From positions 310,001-374,000 of the forward strand of contig CAVTYY010000004.1 of NCBI GenBank assembly GCA_963739045.1: DNA of 64,000 nucleotides, in the 5' to 3' direction. The number at the start of each line of letters is the position of its first letter. The stretch's first letter is position 1. A program made the translations under genes and the position numbers. Below, piece after piece: positions 33,913 through 41,483 of this stretch. The notes beneath the pieces are model-generated. The model saw only the letters and a list, made by a program, of their open reading frames with translations. It was not told the origin of the DNA and searched no databases. The DNA comes from Halobacillus_B sp963739045. Lineage in GTDB: Bacteria; Bacillota; Bacilli; Bacillales; Halobacillaceae.

Positions 33913-35461
33913 ATGAGTGATTTAATGAGAGTCGGCGGTTTAGCGTCCGGAATGAACACGGATGAAATCGTCAGCAAGCTGATGAAAGCGGAGCGCATGC
34001 CGTTAGACAAAATGGAACAGGACAAAAAGTGGATGACATGGCAGCGGGATGCTTACCGTGATGTGAATAAGCAGCTGCTTGAGCTGGATAATATGACGTT
34101 AGATATGAAGCTTGAGAAGACGTATAACACGAAGAAAACGTCTTCTCCCACAACAGCGATTACAGCGGAAGCTACGGCTAGTGCGGGAAATGGGAACTAT
34201 AATGTTCAGGTGAAGAAGCTTGCGACAGCTGCCTATAATTTAAGCGAGTCTTCCTTATCAAAAGATCCAGCAAATAAAATTGATCCTTCGAAAGCTTTAT
34301 CTACTCAATCCAGTAAGTTTACAAACTGCTATTCAGACAGGAACTTTTACGATTGAAACCTATGGAGAAGATGGACCTGTTTCCAAAGAATTTAACGTTA
34401 CAATGGATAAATCTCTAAATGATATTTTAGGAGAAATTAACGATTCCGATTTAGGGGTACGGGCATTCTATGATCAAAGTGCGGACAAGGTAATGATTGA
34501 ACGGACAGAAACGGGAGATTTTAATACCGATCAATCTAAGTTTTTAGGAGCTGAAATTGGCTTTGATGGTTCAACGGCTGGCTTTCTTTCCAATACTCTT
34601 GGATTAAAGAACGGTGACAATTCTAGCGGTACCTGGGAATTGAATGAAAAAGGCGGAACCGACGCTCAATTCGTCTATAACAACGATTTGGTCATCAACA
34701 CCCATGATAATAACTACACCTTAAACGGCGTGAACTTCCAATTCAACAGCGTCATGGACAACCCGGTGAATGTGAACGTCTCAAACGACGTCGACTCAGC
34801 GGTTGATTCGATCACGAAGTTTGTAGATAAGTATAATAAGATGATTGAAGAACTGAATAAGCAGGTGGATGAAAGGCGTCACCGGGACTTCCAGCCGTTA
34901 ACGGATAAGCAGAAGGAAGATATGGACGAGAAAGAGATAGAGCTTTGGAATGAGAAGGCGAAAAGCGGGATGCTATATAGTGACGCTAATATCCGCGGTG
35001 GTCTTTCTTCGATGCGCCAGGACTGGTATTCCAATGTAGAAACGGGTGGAGAGTACACACAGCTCTCGCAGATCGGAATTAAAACTTCTGCTAACTACAT
35101 GGACAAAGGGAAGCTGTTAATCAACGAGGACGACTTACGAGAAGCATTACGGAAGGACCCTGATGCCGTTCATGACCTTTTTGCCGGTACGGACACGGAA
35201 AAAGGGATAGTGGAAAAGCTCAAGACGTCGATTTCTACTACGATGGATAACATAGAGCGCAAAGCGGGGAAGACTTCCAGTACCGAGGAGAGCTATACAC
35301 TCGGCCGCCAGTTAGGGAATATGGATGATCGCATGAATGCTTTTGAGGACCGATTAAGTGACATTGAAGACCGCTACTGGTCGCAATTTGGAGCCATGGA
35401 GAAAGCGATCTCCAAGCTGAACTCACAATCTGCCTATCTGTCACAAAGTTTTGGATCATAA
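33913..35461 (+). pseudogene. fliD: Filament cap protein FliD (HAP2), frameshifted
   Basis: Two frames (33913-34356 and onward to 35461) form one 515-residue FliD. The first has MRVGGLASGMNTDEIVSKLM and the second the D1-D3 and C-terminal parts (ALRKDPDAVHDLFAG, DRLSDIEDRYWSQF). They join if one A at 34315 is removed, restoring SSSLQTAIQTGTF. The cap folds flagellin at the tip. Length then equals the family. Either one extra base is a read error or the gene is dead; the flagellin and fliT have the same kind of defect. Confidence 0.88.
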
Positions 35462-35477
35462 AGGAGTAATGTAAAAC

Positions 35478-35867
35478 ATGTCTATTCAGGCTTATCAAAA
35501 TAATTCAGTAGAAACGGCGTCCCCCGGGGAACTCACTTTAATGCTTTACAATGGCTGCATTAAGTTCATTAAAGTCGCGAAAACAGCGATGGAAGCGAAA
35601 GAAATCGAGAAGAAAAATACGAATATCCAGAAAGCGCAAAACATTATTCAAGAGCTGATGGTGACTATGAATCAAGAGTATGCCGTCTCGAAAGAAATCC
35701 TGCCTTTGTACGACTACATGAACCGTCGTCTAATGGAAGCAAATGTGAAAAATGATGCAGATATCCTTGATGAAGTTCAGGGAATGGCCGTTGAGTTCAG
35801 AGATACGTGGAAGGAAGTTATCCTTCAAACGAGAAAACTGCAGTATGGCCAGGGCGGCAACGCTTAA
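35478..35867 (+). CDS. fliS: Flagellin chaperone FliS
   Basis: The 129-residue four-helix protein starts MSIQAYQNNSVETASPGELT and has LMLYNGCIKFIKVAKTAM, canonical for FliS, which keeps flagellin soluble until export. GGAGTAA precedes the ATG. Its stop overlaps the fliT ATG (TAATG). Confidence 0.95.
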   Translation: MSIQAYQNNSVETASPGELTLMLYNGCIKFIKVAKTAMEAKEIEKKNTNIQKAQNIIQELMVTMNQEYAVSKEILPLYDYMNRRLMEANVKNDADILDEVQGMAVEFRDTWKEVILQTRKLQYGQGGNA

Positions 35868-36221
35868 TGGAGAAGTGGAAGAAATTCGCTGAGCTCTCAA
35901 ATCAGCTTGAAGCCTTGCTCGATCAAAAGATAACGGAAGCGAACCGGGACGGATCTTTTGAAAAAAGTAAATCAAATTCTTGACGAACGTGAGCATTTAG
36001 TGAAAGAATTACCTCAAGCAAACACGCGGGAAGAGCGTCAGCTAATTGATCAAGTGCTCCAAAAGGAACCGCAGCTGGAACAGCGATTGGATCGTATATT
36101 TAATGAATTGAAGGCTGAGATGAGAACGATGAAGAAAAAGAAATCCAGCAATCAGCGGTATACGAATCCTTATCAAAGTGTTTCCAGCTATGACGGTAAG
36201 TTTATGGACCATAGGAAGTAG
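35867..36221 (+). pseudogene. fliT: FliT-like flagellar chaperone, frameshifted in an A run
   Basis: The frame from the ATG at 35867 (MEKWKKFAELSNQLEALLDQ) runs into a stop near 35982; a second frame continues as VNQILDEREHLVKELPQ to 36221. They join if the six-A run at 35961-35966 is five A long, giving about 117 residues, the usual length of Bacillus FliT. The ATG overlaps the fliS stop. FliT binds the cap protein FliD in other bacteria. Homopolymer errors are common, so this is the least certain break. Confidence 0.75.
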
Positions 36222-36233
36222 TAGGTGATTTTA

Positions 36234-36617
36234 ATGTCAGAATTAACTGCAGATCAGCATCACATGCTGAGAGAATACGATCGATTGCTCGTTGTGACGA
36301 GTGAGGCATTTGAATATTTAGAGGAGAACATGAACGAAGAAGCTCCAAAAGAAGTGCAGCAGGTATTTGAAGATGTTCTGCTATCCTTTGAGCAGATGAG
36401 TGTCACCCATGAGCAGATGGTGACGCTATTTGATGGTGACAATCAGGCGAATTTCCTGATTGAGGATTTCCATTCGATGATTGAGCATCTGAAGGGCTGG
36501 TTTGAGCTGGAAAAGCAAGAGGAAAAACGTCAGCTGCTTGCTGAAAAGGTTGTTCCTGCCTATGAGAGCTGGCGCGACCAAATGCAATTGTTCGTGAAGC
36601 CTTACATTGCTCACTAA
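36234..36617 (+). CDS. Acidic helical protein at the end of the flagellar cluster
   Basis: A 127-residue acidic, helical protein (MSELTADQHHMLREYDRLLV and onward). I do not recognise the family with certainty. It starts 12 bases after fliT with TAGGTGA 5 bases before the ATG, so it probably belongs to the same operon and could be a flagellar accessory or chaperone-like protein. No signal, membrane segment or enzyme motif is visible. Confidence 0.65.
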   Translation: MSELTADQHHMLREYDRLLVVTSEAFEYLEENMNEEAPKEVQQVFEDVLLSFEQMSVTHEQMVTLFDGDNQANFLIEDFHSMIEHLKGWFELEKQEEKRQLLAEKVVPAYESWRDQMQLFVKPYIAH

Positions 36618-36633
36618 ATGCACGTGGTACATA

Positions 36634-36673
36634 CATAGAAAAAAGCTAGCCCCAGCGGCTAGCTTTTTCTATG
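36634..36673. terminator. Bidirectional terminator between convergent genes
   Basis: A long hairpin: 36634-36651 pairs with 36657-36673 (one bulged A), with A and T runs on both sides, serving the plus-strand flagellar unit and the minus-strand LTA-synthase-like gene. Confidence 0.88.
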
Positions 36674-36674
36674 C

Positions 36675-38771
36675 TTAATATAATTTTTTCTTACTATATT
36701 GGTCGCCGGACAGCACATCAAATTCCATTTCATGATAATTTTGCAGCAGCTTCTGTGTAGAAGCGGGCAGGTCATCGGGCGAATTGACGATGCGTCCGTT
36801 CTCCTGCATGTACAGGTTTTCTTTGAAGGCCGGGATTTTCTTGTTCATTTCTTCTAAATAGTTGTAGAACAGGTTGCTCTTATAATCGAGTGCATGAACG
36901 ATGGTGGGAGCAAAGTAAATCGGGCTCATCACGCCAACGTCTTTTTGAAGACCGGTATCGAAATTCGAAATAAAGAGTAATGGCGTTTCATAGTAATCAG
37001 GGTTGGTCGATTGCTTTTTCCCTTTGCCATAGTTCGCTTCTTTATAGGCTTTAAGGTTTGGCCCGAGAGACGGTAGGTGATCGCCCCAAACGACAACGAG
37101 AGTCGGTTCTGTTAACGATTGGACTTCTTCGTCCAATCGTTTGAGCGTCTGGTCGGATCTTTTAATACCTTCCGAATACACCTCGACTCTTTCTTTGGAA
37201 TCGGGCGATAGGTTACCTCCTGATACTTTTATGGAGGTGCCATCTTTGTACTTATTCCCGCCATAAGGCAGGTGATTCGCAATCGTGACCGCGTGGACGA
37301 AGGCAGGTTCTTTCTTTTGCTTCACGACGTCTAAGATTTCATTCACGACCGAATCGTCGGAGACAAAGCGGTCGTTGTCTTTTTTCGTATACTTCATATC
37401 ATCAATGAATTCGGCTTTATCAAAACCGATATTCGGATAAACGGTTTGCCGGCGGTAGAGATTTCCGCCGTTTGGATGGATCGCTTCTGTAAAGTAACCC
37501 AGCTGGTCTAAATAAGACGCAAAGGATGGATAGTCTTTATGAGACAGTACGTGCTCATAAGGGAGACCGCCCGGATTTACGTAGTTCATGGAATAACTGG
37601 TCAGCGCCTCGAATTCTACGTTTGCTGTATTTCCCCCAAACGCCGGACTGAGAATTGAGCCTGAAGGGTATTTTTCCATCAGCTTGCGAGTGTTTTTCAA
37701 TGGATCTTCAGAGAAGTTCAGATCAAGCTTAGTCGGATCCCAGAACGTTTCATTCATATAAAAAATAATATTGGCTTTCACAGGCAAATCAGCTTGTGTC
37801 GGCATCGAAGCAAATACGGACGAAGCCGTCTGAGTCGAAGCGGACGAAACCGTTTTAACAGAGGTTAACGTTTTTTCCATGGAACCTTTCGTATACGTGT
37901 CCGGCTCCTCAAGAATATTCAATTTAAGGTTAGACACCATGCCGATTACCGGGCCATTATGATCGTAACTGGCGTTCTGGTTCCAGGGCATGAGGCTCGC
38001 ATATTCGGAATAATATTTTTCTGCAAAAGTACCATCATAGATCAAAAAGGATTTGATTAAAAAGATTACTGGGATCAGCACAATGATCCGGGCGATTAGT
38101 TTAAGCTTAATCTTCGGCAGAAAGAACCATAGAACGAGTAAACCTATGCAGACCGCAATAATTCCGATCGTAATCGGCAGCGAAATGCTATCACTGATTA
38201 ATGGAATGACATCTTTCATTTGACCGATTTGCACCAGGTCATTCGGAAACAGCGGTTCATTTCGAAAGATCAGCTTATAATGGTTGGTAATCGCGAAGAT
38301 AAAGAACAGCACCAAAGCGATCCCCGACGTAAGAAAAGCCTCGCCGATAACGAGCATTAAGCCGAAAGTAAGCAGAGATAATAGAAAGGCACTAAATAGA
38401 AAGGTGCTTAAATTATGCTGAATCCATTCCGTGGTATCCACTAGATGTTTGATATCAATTTGATAGATTAAAAATATACCAGCGGAAACCAACCCCACTG
38501 TGATCGAAAACAGCAAAGCAGTAAAGTAGGCGTAAGCTTGAGAGAGTGATAGTTTGGTTATAAACTCTTTCTTGCTCAGCCAAAGCGTCAGTACCCACAA
38601 GAGTATCGAAGCTCCAAGGACTAGGAGAACTAGTAATGTAGTGTGAAATTGCGCCCAGTCAAAAACGACATTAAAATCTCCGGACACTCCCCAGGTAATG
38701 ATCATGTAGCCCGCTGCTGCAATGTATAGATAAGCCAGCAGTAAAGGTAATAAACGATAGTATGGCTTCAA
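36675..38771 (-). CDS. LTA-synthase family membrane sulfatase-fold protein
   Basis: A 698-residue protein with several N-terminal membrane segments and an extracellular alkaline phosphatase/sulfatase domain from about residue 310. Motifs FYMNETFWDPT, GGNTANVEFEAL (likely nucleophile Thr) and VVWGDHLPSLG fit phosphoglycerol transferases of the LtaS/MdoB type. It should move a phosphoglycerol group outside the cell, but its polymer is unknown. I start at a TTG at 38771 because AAGGAGG lies 7 bases before it; a longer frame lacks a site. Confidence 0.85.
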   Translation of the reverse strand: MKPYYRLLPLLLAYLYIAAAGYMIITWGVSGDFNVVFDWAQFHTTLLVLLVLGASILLWVLTLWLSKKEFITKLSLSQAYAYFTALLFSITVGLVSAGIFLIYQIDIKHLVDTTEWIQHNLSTFLFSAFLLSLLTFGLMLVIGEAFLTSGIALVLFFIFAITNHYKLIFRNEPLFPNDLVQIGQMKDVIPLISDSISLPITIGIIAVCIGLLVLWFFLPKIKLKLIARIIVLIPVIFLIKSFLIYDGTFAEKYYSEYASLMPWNQNASYDHNGPVIGMVSNLKLNILEEPDTYTKGSMEKTLTSVKTVSSASTQTASSVFASMPTQADLPVKANIIFYMNETFWDPTKLDLNFSEDPLKNTRKLMEKYPSGSILSPAFGGNTANVEFEALTSYSMNYVNPGGLPYEHVLSHKDYPSFASYLDQLGYFTEAIHPNGGNLYRRQTVYPNIGFDKAEFIDDMKYTKKDNDRFVSDDSVVNEILDVVKQKKEPAFVHAVTIANHLPYGGNKYKDGTSIKVSGGNLSPDSKERVEVYSEGIKRSDQTLKRLDEEVQSLTEPTLVVVWGDHLPSLGPNLKAYKEANYGKGKKQSTNPDYYETPLLFISNFDTGLQKDVGVMSPIYFAPTIVHALDYKSNLFYNYLEEMNKKIPAFKENLYMQENGRIVNSPDDLPASTQKLLQNYHEMEFDVLSGDQYSKKKLY

Positions 38772-38819
38772 TGAGCTTCCTCCTTCAATAGATCCTCTAT
38801 CCGTAACCGCTATTAACAA

Positions 38820-39183
38820 GTTAATCGCAGTTTTGCATTTTCATAGAAAAATTGTAAAGATATGATAACAGTAGTGTAAACTTCATTTTAACATGATTTA
38901 CATTTGATTAACATTTTATTGAATGACGGGATATCAATGGGAGAATACGGAAAGTCTTTCCTAGTCTATTCTTTTCGCAAAGTTTTTCCTCTGTTCTACA
39001 TGCACAACATGTGCCAGTTAAGTTTAAGACTTGAAAATGTCCGAATAAGTACCAAATATCAGCATCTGCCGTCTTTTTTATTCAAAATTATATCTCTCTT
39101 AAAACTTCTGAAAATACTAATATCACAAGGCTTTCGTGGGTTTCCAACAATTTCCGACATTTATTCGTCAAAATATTTAGATA
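38820..39183. other. Intergenic region before hpf
   Basis: About 360 AT-rich bases between the divergent LTA-synthase-like gene and the hpf promoter. No gene, terminator or repeat could be supported. Confidence 0.4.
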
Positions 39184-39217
39184 GTTTGTGCAGGAATGGG
39201 GTGTGGTATGGTAGAAT
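39184..39217 (+). promoter_or_regulatory. Overlapping sigma-B and sigma-H promoters of hpf
   Basis: Sigma-B-like GTTTGT (39184-39189), 14 bases, TGGTAT (39204-39209). Sigma-H-like GCAGGAATG (39190-39198), 12 bases, GTAGAAT (39211-39217). B. subtilis yvyD is known to use both factors. Confidence 0.65.
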
Positions 39218-39251
39218 ATATTACACATAAGGATGAAAGGAGGACACTTCT

Positions 39252-39815
39252 ATGATGAGTTACAACATTCGCGGTGAAAACTTAGAGGTGACGGATTCCA
39301 TAAAGGAATATGTGGAGAAAAAGGTGGGCAAACTGGAGCGCTACTTTGATACTCCGCCGTCTTCTGAGGTACACGTCAATTTAAGTGTCTATAATGATGA
39401 GCAGACTATCGAGGTTACTATACCAATGAAGGATCTACTTCTTCGTGCTGAAGAACACAATACAGACTTATACGCTGCCATCGACCTTGTGGTTGATAAA
39501 TTGGAACGACAAATCCGAAAGCATAAAACGAAAGTAAATCGAAAGTTCCGCCAAGAAGGTGCTCCGAAGTATGTGTTTGCAGAATTAGAAAGAGAAGCTT
39601 CTCTAAAACAGCTTGAGGAACACGAGGAAAGTGACTTTGATATTGAAATCGTTAAAACCAAGCGCTTCGATCTGAAACCAATGGATAGTGAAGAAGCAGC
39701 CTTGCAAATGGATATGCTGGGCCATGCATTTTATGTATTTACGAATGCGAATACGGATGAAACGAACATTGTATATAAACGCCGTGACGGCAAATACGGC
39801 TTAATCGAAACTTGA
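39252..39815 (+). CDS. hpf: Ribosome hibernation promoting factor (long form)
   Basis: A 187-residue long HPF (YvyD). The N-terminal RaiA-like domain starts MMSYNIRGENLEVTDSIKEY and the C-terminal dimerisation domain has RFDLKPMDSEEAALQMDMLG and GHAFYVFTNANTDETNIVYK. It pairs 70S ribosomes into 100S in stationary or stressed cells. AAAGGAGGA precedes the ATG. A terminator follows. Confidence 0.96.
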   Translation: MMSYNIRGENLEVTDSIKEYVEKKVGKLERYFDTPPSSEVHVNLSVYNDEQTIEVTIPMKDLLLRAEEHNTDLYAAIDLVVDKLERQIRKHKTKVNRKFRQEGAPKYVFAELEREASLKQLEEHEESDFDIEIVKTKRFDLKPMDSEEAALQMDMLGHAFYVFTNANTDETNIVYKRRDGKYGLIET

Positions 39816-39830
39816 TAAGATCACAGGATA

Positions 39831-39862
39831 AAAGCACTCCTCTATTGAGGGGTGCTTTTTTA
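39831..39862 (+). terminator. Terminator after hpf
   Basis: An 8-bp GC-containing stem (agcactcc with ggggtgct, one G-T) extended by A-T pairs, then a T run. Confidence 0.85.
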
Positions 39863-40051
39863 GTTTTATCGTTCATTTAGGTAGAAAGGCGGAGATTCCA
39901 GAGGAGCAGACAGAACGAAGCTTGTAAACTCGCTTAGTAAAAGCCTGTTTTCATAGAATTCGAGCACAGGAAAAGCCTTTTCTTCACATTTCGGCAATCC
40001 TCGCATACGTGGTATAACTAAGTTGTATTATCCTTCCAGGGAGGCGATAGC

Positions 40052-40252
40052 TTGAAGAATACTTATAAATGTTCACACTGTGACTATCTTTACCAGCGCA
40101 TGAAGCAGCAGGAGGAAACGATCGCTCAGCTCGTTGACATGATGGCGGTTACGAACCGGCGCATTTATGATCTGGATCAGCGTCAGTCAGGAATTGAGCA
40201 TCAATTAGTCCGTGAACATTCACCCCGCTTTACCCCTTCCATTCCCCTATAA
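40052..40252 (+). CDS. Small cysteine-containing protein, unknown
   Basis: A 66-residue product from a TTG with GGAGG 8 bases upstream. It begins MKNTYKCSHCDYLYQRMKQQ; the CSHC pair plus His may bind metal, and the rest is a short coiled coil (QQEETIAQLVDMMAVTNRRI). I do not recognise a family. A terminator follows at once, so it is a separate unit. Confidence 0.6.
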   Translation: MKNTYKCSHCDYLYQRMKQQEETIAQLVDMMAVTNRRIYDLDQRQSGIEHQLVREHSPRFTPSIPL

Positions 40253-40265
40253 TAAACGCCTCCGC

Positions 40266-40298
40266 AAAAAGGCAGTCCTCCCTCGGACTGCTTTTTTG
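40266..40298 (+). terminator. Terminator
   Basis: A 7-bp GC stem (40272-40278 with 40285-40291) flanked by A and T runs. Confidence 0.85.
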
Positions 40299-40389
40299 TT
40301 CGTACTACTCGATTTCGAGATGGGTGGGGGCCGTTATTAACAATGAGAGTAGGGTGGCGCAGGAAATAACTCGTCTAGTTTCATCGCCC

Positions 40390-40470
40390 AGACACTCGAG
40401 ACATAAGCCGCTCATCAACGGAATGAAAAACCACATTCCTTTTGATTCTCGGCTTATGCTGTTCGTGTCT
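40390..40470. repeat. Long structured imperfect palindrome
   Basis: Three nested inverted repeats share one centre: agacac/gtgtct (40390-40395, 40465-40470), cataagccg/cggcttatg (40402-40410, 40450-40458) and ggaatg/cattcc (40420-40425, 40434-40439). Next to it (about 40495-40535) is a reverse-strand fragment of the palindromic repeat family. The element may be a mobile or processed repeat; its origin is not known to me. Confidence 0.55.
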
Positions 40471-40685
40471 ATCGGGTCGATTCCACATTTGGACACATTC
40501 TCCCACGGGAGTCTCGCCATTTCCTTCGCCGCCTATCGTTTGAATAGTGAACGGCCCCATCCCGATCACCGAAACCGATTCTGACCAATAAAAAATTATG
40601 ATAGTAACAACCAATTCTATCTTATATAAGAAGCACTTATTTTGGTCCGCCATTTTTGACATTTCCGTTCTCCTTTTAACCATAA

Positions 40686-41281
40686 AGAGGGCCGGGAAAT
40701 TGCGAGACTCCTATGGGAGGATAGGGCAGGGTGAGATCCCACAGGGCTTTGCCCGAGGAAGCTCACCGCCCGCAAAGAAAGGTGGTTGGACGATCTATGT
40801 CATGTCTCACTTCCCAAAGCGAGAAGCTATAAAGAAAATGCGAGCGAAAATCAAAGCGTTCAACGAACCGAGAAGCAAGCTCCACATGGATCTTCATGAA
40901 TTAGTTGAAGGCTTGAACCGCAAGTTACAAGGATTCAAGAATTATTATGGCTTGTCGTCTGTCTCGAAGAGATGGTTGAATCGGATCGATTGGTATGTTT
41001 TGAAGCGTTTAGCCTTATTTAACAACAAGAAAAGACAGCGTCGCACGCTTCAAGGTCATCTGGAGGAAGTAAAGAAACAAATCCAGCATAAACTCGTACG
41101 TTTAGCTGATTAGGGTCTCCGTAATGCCGAAGAAAGAAGAACATCGGAAAGCCGTATGAGGGAAAACCTCACGTATGGTTTGATGAGGGGGAGCTGAAAG
41201 TAAAAGAGAGAGCGAGATATCTCCCTCTTTAAAATCAGTTCTCTACTCTACCATGGAAAGCGAGTGATTTCCCGGCCCTCT
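40686..41281. repeat. Palindromic repeat, copy 2, split by a group II intron fragment
   Basis: A perfect 15-bp terminal inverted repeat (40686-40700 with 41267-41281) bounds the pair. The outer parts (to 40773 and from 41252) share GAGACTCCT..GTGAGA..GAGGAAGCTCACCG and CCATGGAAAGCGAG with copy 1 read on the opposite strand. Without the intron fragment the element would be about 118 bases, like copy 1. Confidence 0.75.
40774..41251 (+). mobile_element. 5'-truncated group II intron with maturase remnant
   Basis: The frame ending at 41113 reads MSHFPKREAIKKMRAKIKAF, LVEGLNRKLQGFKNYYGLSS and RWLNRIDWYVLKRLALFNNK, the maturase (domain X) end of a group II intron reverse transcriptase. No endonuclease domain follows, which suits a IIC-type intron. 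Domain V is at about 41148-41181: AGC triad, GAAA loop, and arms gtatgagg/cctcacgtat. The RT and intron domains I-III are missing; the fragment starts exactly at the repeat half-end, as after incomplete reverse transcription. Confidence 0.85.
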
Positions 41282-41398
41282 AAAATAATGATTAACATAA
41301 CGGAAATCTCTAGATGGTCTCGAAACTAAGTATTAAGATAAGCTGTTTTAATATCCACAGAACTCCAGCAGACGCGCATTTAACCCACAGTCGTTTTG

Positions 41399-41428
41399 TT
41401 GTCAGCACACTTCCCTTAGTGTTATGAT
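41399..41428 (+). promoter_or_regulatory. Sigma-A promoter of secA
   Basis: TTGTCA (41399-41404), 18-base spacer, TATGAT (41423-41428), 56 bases before the secA start. Confidence 0.65.
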
Positions 41429-41483
41429 AAGGAGTGGATTATACTACTCAACCGAATTGGGAATCAATAGAGGAGCGGTTGCA

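Noticed and set aside
38904..39230. Open frame of 108 residues before hpf
   Set aside because: No ribosome binding site, poor codon pattern, and it runs through the hpf promoter boxes.
40381..40683. Minus-strand frame of 100 residues
   Set aside because: It lies over the palindromic repeat and nested hairpin; the translation looks like repeat DNA read as protein.
40598..41113. A complete reverse transcriptase gene
   Set aside because: Only the maturase end is present; the first part of the frame comes from repeat DNA.
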